A stretch of DNA of 64,000 bases, taken from assembly GCF_000719095.1 (NCBI RefSeq), contig NZ_JOEH01000026.1, forward strand, positions 124,001 to 188,000, in the 5' to 3' direction. Below the pieces are notes generated by a model. The model was not told the DNA's origin. It made no database searches and saw nothing but the letters and a program-made list of their open reading frames with translations. Numbering within the stretch: position 1 is the stretch's first letter; every line of letters starts with the position of its first letter. The translations under genes were made by a program, and so were the position numbers. This stretch comes from Streptacidiphilus jeojiense (lineage in GTDB: Bacteria > Actinomycetota > Actinomycetes > Streptomycetales > Streptomycetaceae). This document shows, piece by piece, positions 46,256 to 55,205 of the stretch.

Positions 46256-49200
46256 GTGCACGACGACCGCCGGATCACCGAGACCCGGATCCGCAAGCTG
46301 CTGGACCGGGTGGTCCGGCCCGCCCTGTACAGCGACGTCCACCCGTTCACGCTGAGCGCCTGGCAGGTCGACGGCGAACCCGTGCCGGTCGCCGAGGCGC
46401 TGAACGCCGACTACCGGCCCTTCGCGCTCGGCTCCAGCTGGGGCGGCCCCTGGTCGACGACCTGGCTGCGGGCCCGCGCGCAGATCCCGCAGGGGTGGGC
46501 GGGCCGCCGCGTGGAGGCCGTCTTCGACCTCGGCTTCGACCTCACCCGCGGGCCCGGCGGCCAGGCCGAGGGCCTGGTCCACGACGCCCACGGCGCCCCG
46601 CTGCAGGGCCTGCACCCCTACCACCGCAGCGTGCTGCTGACCCCGTCCGCCACCGCCGGCGAGCAGGTCGACCTGCTCGTGGAGCTCGCCGCCAACCCCT
46701 GGATTGTGGGCAGTGCCGGACACAACACCCACCTCGGCTCGCTGGAGACCGCCGGCACCGAGCACCTCTACCGGCTCGGGCAGGCCGAGATCGCCGTGCG
46801 CGAGGAGGAGGTCTGGCAGCTGATCCACGACATCGAGGTGCTCGACGAGCTGATGCACCAGCTGCCCGAGGGCTCCTCCCGGCGGCACGGGATCCTGCAC
46901 GCGCTGCGGCAGGCGGCCGACGCCGTCGACCCCACCGATGTGCCGGGCACCGCAGGGCGGGCCCGGCAGCGGCTGGCCGATGTGCTGGCCCGGCCGGCGA
47001 ACGCCTCCGCCCACACCGTCTCGGCGGTCGGACACGCCCACATCGACTCCGCCTGGCTGTGGCCGGTCCGCGAGACGGTGCGCAAGTGCGCCCGCACCTT
47101 CACCAATATGACCACCCTCGCCCAGGAGTACCCCGAGCTGGTCTTCGCCTGCTCCTCGGCGCAGCAGTACGCCTGGATGAAGGAGCAGTACCCGGAGGTC
47201 TTCGCCCGGATGAAGAAGGCCGTGGCCGAGGGCAGTTGGGCGCCGGTCGGCGGCATGTGGGTCGAGGCCGACGGCAACCTGCCCGGCGGGGAGGCGCTGG
47301 CCCGCCAACTCGTCCACGGCAGGCGGTTCTTCGCCGAGGAGTTCGGCATCGAGCAGCACGGCGTCTGGCTGCCCGACTCCTTCGGCTACACCGCCGCCTA
47401 CCCCCAGCTCGCCAGGCTGGCCGGGGCCCGCTGGTTCCTCACCCAGAAGCTGTCCTGGAACGAGACCAACCGGCTGCCGCACCACACCTTCGCCTGGGAG
47501 GGCATCGACGGCTCGCGGATCTTCACCCACTTCCCGCCCGTCGACAGCTACAACGCCGAGCTCACCGGGGCCGAACTCGCCCACGCCGAAACCAACTTCG
47601 CGGAGAAGGGGGTGGCCACCCGGTCGCTGGTGCCGTTCGGCCACGGCGACGGCGGCGGTGGTCCCACCCCCTCGATGCTGGAGAAGGCGCGCCGGCTCCG
47701 GGACCTGGAGGGCTCGCCCCGGGTGGTGGTCGAGGCGCCGGACGCCTTCTTCGCCGCTGCGGCGGCCGAACACGAGCAGCTGCCGGTCTGGCGCGGCGAG
47801 CTCTACCTGGAGAACCACCGCGGCACCTACACCAGCCAGGCGCGCACCAAGCGGGGCAACCGCCGCGCCGAGGCCCTGCTGCGCGAGGCCGAGCTGTGGG
47901 CCGCCACCGCGGCCGTGCGGGCCGGCGTGGACTATCCGCACCAGCGGCTGGAGCGGATCTGGCAGCGGGTGCTGCTCAACCAGTTCCACGACATCCTCCC
48001 CGGCTCGTCCATCGCCTGGGTGCACCGGCAGGCCGAACGCGAGTACGGCGAGATCCACCGGGAGTTGGAGGAGATCATCGGCGCGGCGGTGGCCGAGCTT
48101 CCGGGTGCGCCCGCCTTCCTGAACAGCGGCCCGCTGCCGCGCCGCGAGGTCGCCTTCCTGACGCCGGATCAGGAGCATTCCGCAGCCTCGACGCAGGGCC
48201 AGCTCCTCTCGGACGGCCGGCTCGCCCTGCTGGCCGAGGCGCCCGCCCTCGGCTCCGGCACCGCGACCGCCCCGGCGCAACCGGTCACCGCCCGCGCCGA
48301 GGACGGCGGCTACGTCCTGGACAACGGCCGACTGCGGGTGGTGGTCGACCACCGGGGCCTGGTGACCTCCGCCTACGACCACATGGCGCAGCGCGAGGCC
48401 ATCGCCCCCGGCACGGCCGGCAACCTGCTCCAGGTGCACCCGGACGACCCCAACCTGTGGTCGGCCTGGAACCTGGACCCCTACTACCGCGACACCGTCC
48501 GCGACCTCGACCAGGCCGACTCGGTCAGGCTGATCGACGCCGGCCCGCTGCTGGCGTCCGTGCGCGTCGAGCGCACCCACGGTGCCTCGTGCTTCGTCCA
48601 GCACATCGAACTGGCCGCGGAGAGCGCCTGGCTGACGGTCCGTAACGACATCGACTGGCAGGAGCGCGACACCGTGCTCAAGGCGGCCTGGCCGATCGAC
48701 GTGCACGCCGAGCACGAGAGTGCCGAGATCCAGTTCGGCCATGTGCGCCGGCCCACCCACGAGAACACCAGCTGGGACGCCGCCCGCTTCGAGCTGTGGG
48801 CGCACCGCTGGATCCACGTGGGCGAGCACGGCTGGGGGGCCGCGCTGCTGACCGACTCCACGTACGGACACGACGTGCACCGCGACACCCGCGCGGACGG
48901 CGGCAGCACGACCACGGTGCGGCTGTCGCTGCTGCGCGCGCCGCACAGCCCGGACCCGCAGGCCGACCGCGGCCGGCACCGGTTCAGCTACGCCCTGGCC
49001 CCGGGCGCCGGTGTCGAGCAGGCCGTCGCGGGCGGCTACGCGCTGTCGCTGCCGCTCCGACCGGCGGCCGCGCAGGCCGCTCCGCTGATCGCGCTGGACA
49101 ATGACCGGGTCGTGGTGGAGTCGGTCAAGCTGGCGGACGACCGCAGCGGCGACGTGGTGGTGCGCCTCTACGAGTCGGGCGGCGGTACCGCCGAGGCCCG

Positions 49201-49405
49201 CCTGACGGCCGGGTTCCCGCTGGCCTTCGCCCGGGACTGCGACCTGCTGGAGCGGCCCTGGCCGCAGCCCGCCCCGGGCGAGCCGGAGCGCAGGCCGGCC
49301 GTACTGACACAGGGGCCGGACGGGGTCCGGCTGCGGCTGCGGCCCTTCCAGATCCTGACCCTGCGGCTGCGCCCGCAGGCCGCCGAGCACAGTGGGCAGG
49401 GGTGA
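46256..49405 (+). CDS. Alpha-mannosidase, GH38 (second of tandem pair)
   Basis: The product has 1049 aa from a GTG with AAGGAG upstream, again without a signal peptide. It matches the first GH38 along its whole length with the same landmarks: zinc site GHAHIDSAWLWPVRE near residue 259, nucleophile Asp in VWLPDSFGYT near 373, and FHDILPGSSIAWVHRQ near 580. Differences cluster in the loop after the catalytic domain, where this copy has about 35 extra residues before the beta domains. The pair probably arose by duplication and may split alpha-mannosidic linkages between them. The stop overlaps the ROK gene's GTG. Confidence 0.95.
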   Translation: MHDDRRITETRIRKLLDRVVRPALYSDVHPFTLSAWQVDGEPVPVAEALNADYRPFALGSSWGGPWSTTWLRARAQIPQGWAGRRVEAVFDLGFDLTRGPGGQAEGLVHDAHGAPLQGLHPYHRSVLLTPSATAGEQVDLLVELAANPWIVGSAGHNTHLGSLETAGTEHLYRLGQAEIAVREEEVWQLIHDIEVLDELMHQLPEGSSRRHGILHALRQAADAVDPTDVPGTAGRARQRLADVLARPANASAHTVSAVGHAHIDSAWLWPVRETVRKCARTFTNMTTLAQEYPELVFACSSAQQYAWMKEQYPEVFARMKKAVAEGSWAPVGGMWVEADGNLPGGEALARQLVHGRRFFAEEFGIEQHGVWLPDSFGYTAAYPQLARLAGARWFLTQKLSWNETNRLPHHTFAWEGIDGSRIFTHFPPVDSYNAELTGAELAHAETNFAEKGVATRSLVPFGHGDGGGGPTPSMLEKARRLRDLEGSPRVVVEAPDAFFAAAAAEHEQLPVWRGELYLENHRGTYTSQARTKRGNRRAEALLREAELWAATAAVRAGVDYPHQRLERIWQRVLLNQFHDILPGSSIAWVHRQAEREYGEIHRELEEIIGAAVAELPGAPAFLNSGPLPRREVAFLTPDQEHSAASTQGQLLSDGRLALLAEAPALGSGTATAPAQPVTARAEDGGYVLDNGRLRVVVDHRGLVTSAYDHMAQREAIAPGTAGNLLQVHPDDPNLWSAWNLDPYYRDTVRDLDQADSVRLIDAGPLLASVRVERTHGASCFVQHIELAAESAWLTVRNDIDWQERDTVLKAAWPIDVHAEHESAEIQFGHVRRPTHENTSWDAARFELWAHRWIHVGEHGWGAALLTDSTYGHDVHRDTRADGGSTTTVRLSLLRAPHSPDPQADRGRHRFSYALAPGAGVEQAVAGGYALSLPLRPAAAQAAPLIALDNDRVVVESVKLADDRSGDVVVRLYESGGGTAEARLTAGFPLAFARDCDLLERPWPQPAPGEPERRPAVLTQGPDGVRLRLRPFQILTLRLRPQAAEHSGQG

Positions 49406-50685
49406 ACCGGTCGCGGTGGCATAGCATGCCAGCGACCGGACACCAGTCCACGGAGGCGAAGAGGCGCAGGTTGGCGAGCATGAGGACGGGTTCGGACACG
49501 CAGTCGCCGATCAGACGCGGAACCAACCTGCCGCGGGTGGGGGACTTCAACGAGTCCGTGGTCCTGGACGCGATCCGCCGGCAGCGCTCCGGCCTGAGCC
49601 GGGTCGAGCTGGCCCGGGCCACCGGACTGTCGTCGCAGACGGTCTCCAACATCACCCGGCGGCTGCTGGACCAGGGCGTGGTGCGCGAGTCCGGCCGGCA
49701 GAGCAGCGGCAGCGGCAAGCCGCGGACCCTGCTGGAGATCGTCCCGGCCTCGCTCTACGCGGTGGGCGTCCACCTGGACCCGGCCGTGATCACCTGCGTG
49801 GTGGTGGACCTGCTGGGCACGGTCGTGGCCGAGCACAGCCACACCACGCCCAGCGGCGGTGACACCGACCGGATCGCCGCGGACATGGCCGCATCGGTCA
49901 CCGCGCTGGTCGCGGACTCGGTCACGGACCGGGACCGGGTGCTGGGCCTGGGCATCGCCGCGCCCGGGCCGATCGACGCCGTCGCCGGCTGGGTGGTGGA
50001 CCCGCCCGAGCTGCCCGGCTGGGGCCGCTACCCGCTGCGGGACCGGTTGAGCGAGGCCACCGGCTTGCCCGCGGTGCTGGACAAGGACGTGACGGCGGCG
50101 GTGGTCGCGGAGCGCTGGACCGGGGCCGCTACCGCCAGCCGCAATCTGCTCTTCTTCTACTTCGGCACGGGCACGGGCATGGGCCTGGTGGTGAACGACA
50201 CCGTGCTGCGCGGGATCTCCGGCAACGCCGGCGAGGTCGGCGGCCTCGGCGCGGCCGGCTCCACCCGCACCCTGGTCGAGGAGGCGGTGACCCTGGGCGT
50301 GCTGGGAACCGAGTACACCGTGGTGAGCCCGGCCGACGCGCAGCGGGGCCTGGAGCGCCTGGCGGAGCTGTCGGCCGCCGGGGACGCGGCGGCCGACGGC
50401 GTCCTGGAGCGGCTGGCGGTCCGGATCGGCCGCGGCGTCTGCGCGGCGGCCACGCTGCTGGACGTGGACACGGTGGTCTTCGGCGGCCCCGCCTGGCAGG
50501 TGCTGGGGGACCGGCTGCTGAAGACCGTGGAGCCGATGGTGGCCGGCAGCCCCTTCATCAGGGCCACGCATCCGACTGCGGTCCTCTCGACCACCCTCGG
50601 CGCCAACGTCGCCGCCGTGGGCGCGGCCTCCCTGGTACTCGACAGCGCCCTGTCCGCCCAACCGGGCACGCTGCTGCTGACGTAG
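49402..50685 (+). CDS. ROK-family transcriptional regulator
   Basis: The longest frame (427 aa) starts at a GTG overlapping the mannosidase stop; an ATG at 49480 (401 aa) is an alternative because conserved sequence begins only near residue 45. HTH: GDFNESVVLDAIRRQRSG, then SSQTVSNITRRLLDQGVV. ROK sugar-kinase-like domain: GLGIAAPGPIDAV, DKDVTAAVVAERW, FGTGTGMGLVVN and GNAGEVGGLG. The kinase phosphate motif DxGGT and the Cys zinc motif are absent, so it is a repressor, not a kinase. Coupling to the mannosidases suggests it senses their sugar and controls this locus. Confidence 0.9.
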   Translation: MNRSRWHSMPATGHQSTEAKRRRLASMRTGSDTQSPIRRGTNLPRVGDFNESVVLDAIRRQRSGLSRVELARATGLSSQTVSNITRRLLDQGVVRESGRQSSGSGKPRTLLEIVPASLYAVGVHLDPAVITCVVVDLLGTVVAEHSHTTPSGGDTDRIAADMAASVTALVADSVTDRDRVLGLGIAAPGPIDAVAGWVVDPPELPGWGRYPLRDRLSEATGLPAVLDKDVTAAVVAERWTGAATASRNLLFFYFGTGTGMGLVVNDTVLRGISGNAGEVGGLGAAGSTRTLVEEAVTLGVLGTEYTVVSPADAQRGLERLAELSAAGDAAADGVLERLAVRIGRGVCAAATLLDVDTVVFGGPAWQVLGDRLLKTVEPMVAGSPFIRATHPTAVLSTTLGANVAAVGAASLVLDSALSAQPGTLLLT

Positions 50686-50709
50686 CCCAAGCAGCCGCAG
50701 CCGTCGCCT

Positions 50710-52836
50710 TCACGGCCGTCGCAGGCGGGGGGTGAAGGAGGCGTGGAAGAGGGTGGAGGCGGCGCCTACGGCGGCGGCCTCGTGGGTGCTGACGGAGCGT
50801 TCGACGTGGACCCGGCGCAGCCGGCGGGCGGTGGGGAAGTCGTTGACGGCGCGTTCGATCTCGGTGAGGTAGACCTCGGCGGCGGGGCCGGTGCAGAACG
50901 GGCCGCCGACCACCACCAGGCCCACGTCCAGCATGTCGATCACGGCCAGCGTGCCGCGGCCGATGGCGCGGGCGGCCTGGCGGACCGTCAGCTGCGGGCG
51001 CTGGGCGGCCGGGTCGGGGACCAGGACGTGGCAGGCCGGGTTGCACTCGGGCAGTACCTCCGGGCGCCCCGAGGGCTCGACCCGGCCCAGCACCACCGCG
51101 CACAGCTGGCCGAACTCGCCCGCGTTGGCGGTGAGCCCGCGGTAGATGTCGCCGTTGAGGATCAGGCCGGCGCCCACCCCGGTGCCGAGGTAGAGGTAGA
51201 CGAAGTCGCGGGAGCGCCGGTCGCGGCCGATCCAGCGTTCGCCGACGGCGGCGGCTATCGAGTCCTTCTCGATCAGGATCGGGCAGGAGAAGCGGCGCTC
51301 CAGCAGGGTGCGCAGCGGCACGTCGCGCAGCACACCCATCAGCGGCGGGTCCAGCACGGTCCCCGACACCGTGTCGACCGGGCCCGGCACGGCGACGCCC
51401 AGGCCCAGGAAGCTGCTCTCGCGCACCTGCCGGTCGGCGCCCGCGAGCACCGCCTCGCCGAGCGCGGCGATCTGCGCGACCACCGCGCCGGGGCGCGGCT
51501 CGGGGGTGATCCGTTCCACCCGCCGGGCGACGATCCGCCCGGACAGGTCGACCACCACCGCGGTCAGCACCTCGGGGTCGATGTGGATGCCCATGGCGTG
51601 CGCGGCGTCGTCGCGCAGCCGGACCAGGCCGCGCGGTTTGCCGTCCGCCGACGGGCGTTTGCGGTCCTCCACCAGCAGCCCGCGCTCCAGCAGTGAGCGC
51701 GCGATCCGGGAGACCGACTGCTGGGTGAGCCGGGTCCGGGTGGCGATGTCGCCGCGGGTGATCGCGCCGGCCAGCCGCACCGTCTCGATGACCACGCATT
51801 CGTTGAAGGAGCCCAGGTCGATCTGGTTGGCGCCGGCGCCGCTGGCGGTCCCGGCGGCGTGCAGCGGACCGGCGGCGCCGGACGGGCGCTCGCCCGGGGC
51901 GGCGGGCAGCGGTTCGCGGATCCAGCGCAGCGGGGCGGGGCCCTGCAGCGCCGCCGCGAGGTCGAGCAGCACCCGGGCCGAGGAGGACGGGTGCTGGGCG
52001 GCGTCCAGGGCCAGCGCGGCGCGCAGGAAGGACACCGTGCCGGTGTGTTCCGGCGGCTGATGGGGGGTCACCTTGGCCCGGGCGCACTGCTCGGTGAAGT
52101 CCGTGGCGGCGGGACCGCGCAGGACCACCAGGTGCAGTGCGGCCCTGGGGTGGACCCGGCGGGCGGCGGCCAGGAAGGCGCCGACCGCGGCATGGCCCGC
52201 GGTCTGGCCCGTGCCCGGTCCCGCGGGCGGCGCCGCCGGGGCGGCCAGGGCGCGGGTGAAGGCGGTGGTGACCGCGGCCAGTGCGTCGGCGGGGGGCTGG
52301 ATGTCGGCGGGCGCGGGTTCGGCCCGGGTGCCGGTGCGCTGGGCGAGCAGCACCAGGGTGTGGCCCGGCTCGTGCAGCAGGCCCACCACCCAGATCCCGC
52401 CCTCGCCCAGCGGCGGTGTCAACGGCGGTGCGGGGGTGGAGAGTTCGTCGCGACCCAGGTTCCAGTGGCGGCGGGCGGCGGCGACCGCGGTGTGCGAGCA
52501 GCCGAGCCGGCGGCCCAGGCTGCGCGAGGAGCGCTGGTCCGGCGGGGCCAGCAGGCTCTCGGCGACCACCTCGCCCTCGTCCACCACGCTGGGGCGGCCG
52601 CTCTGCGAGCGGCTGTCGAGGCCGGTCGCGCCCTCGGCGGCGTAGCGCTGCCGCCAGGTGGCCACGGTCTGCCGGGAGACCCCGAGCCGGCGGGCGATCT
52701 CGGCGTTGTGCCGCCCGAGCGCGGCCTCCAGCACGATCGCCGCACGCAGCGCGCGGGGTTGCGGCCCGGCCGCCCACCGGCGGAGGACGTCGAGCTCGTC
52801 CTCCACCGGTGCGCGGGTGGCAGTGTGCTCAAGCAC
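50710..52836 (-). CDS. ROK regulator fused to a domesticated IS630-type transposase
   Basis: The product has 708 aa; ROK regulators usually have about 400. Residues 28-68 and 95-126 read like the paired HTHs of IS630-family transposases (NAEIARRLGVSRQTVATWRQ; PPDQRSSRSLGRRLGCSHTA). Residues 148-295 follow the IS630 DDE domain layout (GIWVVGLLHEPGHTLVLLAQ, GAFLAAARRVHPRAALHLVV), but the Asp, Asp and Glu catalytic positions are replaced. Residues 340-400 are a normal ROK HTH (GSFNECVVIETVRLAGAITR) and 415-700 a ROK domain (GLGVAVPGPVDTV, LYLGTGVGAGLILNG, GNAGEFGQL). It is probably a dimeric sugar-responsive regulator with an extra DNA-binding module. It is convergent with the other ROK gene. 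Confidence 0.85.
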   Translation of the reverse strand: MLEHTATRAPVEDELDVLRRWAAGPQPRALRAAIVLEAALGRHNAEIARRLGVSRQTVATWRQRYAAEGATGLDSRSQSGRPSVVDEGEVVAESLLAPPDQRSSRSLGRRLGCSHTAVAAARRHWNLGRDELSTPAPPLTPPLGEGGIWVVGLLHEPGHTLVLLAQRTGTRAEPAPADIQPPADALAAVTTAFTRALAAPAAPPAGPGTGQTAGHAAVGAFLAAARRVHPRAALHLVVLRGPAATDFTEQCARAKVTPHQPPEHTGTVSFLRAALALDAAQHPSSSARVLLDLAAALQGPAPLRWIREPLPAAPGERPSGAAGPLHAAGTASGAGANQIDLGSFNECVVIETVRLAGAITRGDIATRTRLTQQSVSRIARSLLERGLLVEDRKRPSADGKPRGLVRLRDDAAHAMGIHIDPEVLTAVVVDLSGRIVARRVERITPEPRPGAVVAQIAALGEAVLAGADRQVRESSFLGLGVAVPGPVDTVSGTVLDPPLMGVLRDVPLRTLLERRFSCPILIEKDSIAAAVGERWIGRDRRSRDFVYLYLGTGVGAGLILNGDIYRGLTANAGEFGQLCAVVLGRVEPSGRPEVLPECNPACHVLVPDPAAQRPQLTVRQAARAIGRGTLAVIDMLDVGLVVVGGPFCTGPAAEVYLTEIERAVNDFPTARRLRRVHVERSVSTHEAAAVGAASTLFHASFTPRLRRP

Positions 52837-52904
52837 CGGCAGTCGTCCCTCCTGCCGGCCCGCCCGGCGGATCTCATGCTAGTTGCGGACGGCGCCGTTG
52901 CAGC

Positions 52905-55205
52905 TCACTGGGCGCCGGTGGACAGCTGGACGCTGTGGATGTACAGCGGCAGGCCGGGGTCGGTCGCGGCCAGGCGCAGGTCGGCCTGGAGGTTCTGGGC
53001 CTCGTCGAACTGCGCGCCGGTGAGGGTCACCGTCGCGGTCTGCCAGCTGCCGGTGCCGCTGCCGGTGACCGTGGGCCCGTTCTGGTACGGGCTGCCGGTG
53101 GCGTCGTACTGGGCGGTGAAGCCCTGTCCGGCCTGCGACCAGTAGGTCACCGTGAGGGTGACCGTGGACGCGCGGGCCACCGCGCTGCCCGGGTCCAGCT
53201 GGAGGTAGGCGTTGGCGGAGCCGACCCCGGTCTGGGCGGTGGTCCAGGTCTGGTACGCGCTCTGGCCGCCGATACTGGTGACCGTCAGGTTGCCGTCCGC
53301 GCCCGCGCCGGTCGCGCCGACGCTCTGGAAGATGACCCCTGACGAACCGTCGTTGCTGCCCACGGTGGCGCCGATGGTGGTGGCGCCGCCCGCGCTGGTG
53401 GAGCAGCCGGCGGGCACCGGGGTGCCGGCCGGGGCGGGGCCCGGCACCAGCTTCCACTCGCCGAGCGTGGCCGTGCCGAGGGTCAGCGGCACGCAGGCGC
53501 CGCCGTCCTGCTGCGGGACCTGCGGCAGCGCCTTGCCAGTGACCGCGTCCACCGCGTGGTAGCGGCCGGAGGCGAGGTTCAGCCCGGCCGGGTGCAGCAC
53601 CACCGCGCCGTCGTAGCCGAAGTAGGGGTTGATCTCGGCCAGCACCAGCTGCGCGCTGCGGTGGTCGGCCGCGGTGGTGGGCACGATCTGCAGGGCGTGC
53701 GCGCTGCTCAGGTCGGCGTAAGCCGGGGCGTAGCTGGTGAGCTGGTCGCCGCTGGTCAGCACGGTGCCGCCGGAGTTCTGGTAGGCGGTCACATTGGCGT
53801 CGGTGCCGTTGAGCGGGAGCACCGCGCGGAACTTCCGCAGGTCCACCGCGTGGTTCTTGACCTCGTCGCTGGTGACCACGGCGAAGCCGCTCTGGTGGCG
53901 CGACCACAGCGCGGTGATCTCGTTCTCCACGCTGTTGAGGCTGCCGCCGGCCGGGTTGCCCCAGGCCTTGGAGTAGTCGAAGTAGACGGCGACCGGCTGC
54001 TGCGGGTAGGAGCCCTTGAGGCTCTGCAGCTGCGCCAGCGCGGCGGTGTAGATCGGGTAGGCGATGACGTCCTTGGAGGTGCCGTCGTGGATGAAGAAGT
54101 CCTCGCCGCCGCCGTAGGGCAGCCCCATGCCGTAGTTGGAGATCCACTGCACGGCCTGGGCGGGCATCTCGGTCTCGTCCGGCGCGGTCCACTCCTGGGC
54201 CAGCTTGACGTGGTAGGCGTTGGCCAGGCTGCCGAAGGTCAGGGTGAGGCCGGGTGACTGGGCGGCGTCCTCGACGACGGTGACGTCGTACTTGCGGGCC
54301 AGGTCGAAGAAGATGTCGGGCAGGTTGCCGATGTCGGGCGCGTTGGAGATGTGGCCGCCGAAGTAGTAGTACAGCGTCCCGGAGCTGACCTTGCGCACGG
54401 CGGCGGTGAGCCGGTCGTAGGTGTCCAGCACGCTCCACTGGCGGAAGTCCTGGTAGACGCCGGCCAGCGGCTGCCCGGGGGTGGCGGCCGGCACCTGGTC
54501 GAAGGAGGTGTAGGCGGTGCCGTTGGCGGTGTTGAAGCGCGCGACGGTGCGGTACGTCTGCGGCAGCCAGTGCTGGTGGAAGTAGTCGATGTCGGCCTGG
54601 GCCCAGCCGCCGTCGCCGTTGTCGCTCCACTGGGCGTCCAGGCGGCCGTAGTTGAGGATGGCGCCGCCGTAGCCGGGGTTGGCGGTGATGTGCGCGACGG
54701 TGCTGGTGACGTAGTCGAAGTAGTCCTGCTGCTGGGTCAGGTCCCACCAGGGCGGGGCGATGCCGGTGCCGCCGGTGCTGGTGGTCTCGGTGCCGGTGAT
54801 CCAGGCCGCGGGGCTGCCGCCCCAGCCGGCCTGCCAGAAGATCGGGACGATCCGGATGCCGGCCGCGGCCGCGTTGGCGAGCTCGGTGTCCAGCTCGCTG
54901 AAGTCGAAGGTGCCGCGGCTGGGCTCGATCTGGTTCCACGGCATGTTGATCTCGACGCTGTTCATCCCCTTGGCCCTGATGGCCTGGAACTGCGCCACCG
55001 ACCAGGGCGTGCCGTGGTCGTCGAACTGGAGCTGGGTGGACCACAGTTTGGCCGCGCCGGCGGCGGATCCGGCCGTTGCGCCGGTCGCCGAGCCGGTTGC
55101 AGCGCCGGCCGGGGAGACCATGCAGGCCGTCGCGGCGGCGAAGGCCGCGGTCGCGGCGAGGAATGGGACCGTTCTGCGTTTCGAGGGTTTCGATGTGCGC
55201 AGCAT
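52905..55205 (-). CDS. Secreted clan GH-A-like glycosidase with C-terminal sugar-binding-type domain
   Basis: The product has 766 aa with a signal peptide to about residue 35. Residues 50-130 look like the start of a GH42-type barrel (MNSVEINMPWNQIEPSRGTF, IRIVPIFWQAGWGG). The canonical acid/base motif NEYG is not seen; the equivalent place reads AILNYGRLDAQW. A candidate nucleophile is Glu in LAQEWTAPDE near 330. A Rossmann-like segment follows at about 420-500 (GFAVVTSDEVKNH...), then VLTSGDQL. The last ~150 residues form a beta-sandwich resembling a carbohydrate-binding module (TVTLTVTYWSQAGQGFTAQY). Family and substrate are not recognised; it sits among mannan/fucose-type hydrolases. Confidence 0.72.
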   Translation of the reverse strand: MLRTSKPSKRRTVPFLAATAAFAAATACMVSPAGAATGSATGATAGSAAGAAKLWSTQLQFDDHGTPWSVAQFQAIRAKGMNSVEINMPWNQIEPSRGTFDFSELDTELANAAAAGIRIVPIFWQAGWGGSPAAWITGTETTSTGGTGIAPPWWDLTQQQDYFDYVTSTVAHITANPGYGGAILNYGRLDAQWSDNGDGGWAQADIDYFHQHWLPQTYRTVARFNTANGTAYTSFDQVPAATPGQPLAGVYQDFRQWSVLDTYDRLTAAVRKVSSGTLYYYFGGHISNAPDIGNLPDIFFDLARKYDVTVVEDAAQSPGLTLTFGSLANAYHVKLAQEWTAPDETEMPAQAVQWISNYGMGLPYGGGEDFFIHDGTSKDVIAYPIYTAALAQLQSLKGSYPQQPVAVYFDYSKAWGNPAGGSLNSVENEITALWSRHQSGFAVVTSDEVKNHAVDLRKFRAVLPLNGTDANVTAYQNSGGTVLTSGDQLTSYAPAYADLSSAHALQIVPTTAADHRSAQLVLAEINPYFGYDGAVVLHPAGLNLASGRYHAVDAVTGKALPQVPQQDGGACVPLTLGTATLGEWKLVPGPAPAGTPVPAGCSTSAGGATTIGATVGSNDGSSGVIFQSVGATGAGADGNLTVTSIGGQSAYQTWTTAQTGVGSANAYLQLDPGSAVARASTVTLTVTYWSQAGQGFTAQYDATGSPYQNGPTVTGSGTGSWQTATVTLTGAQFDEAQNLQADLRLAATDPGLPLYIHSVQLSTGAQ

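Noticed and set aside
43070..49390. A 2106-codon open frame on the minus strand, antisense to both alpha-mannosidases
   Set aside because: It is a codon-phase artefact of extreme third-position GC in two long genes. It has no ribosome-binding site, is full of Arg/Gly/Ala/His low-complexity text, and mirrors genes with clear catalytic motifs.
50710..52836. An intact IS630 insertion
   Set aside because: The frame is continuous into a complete ROK regulator, the catalytic acids are missing, and I see no terminal inverted repeats or target duplication.
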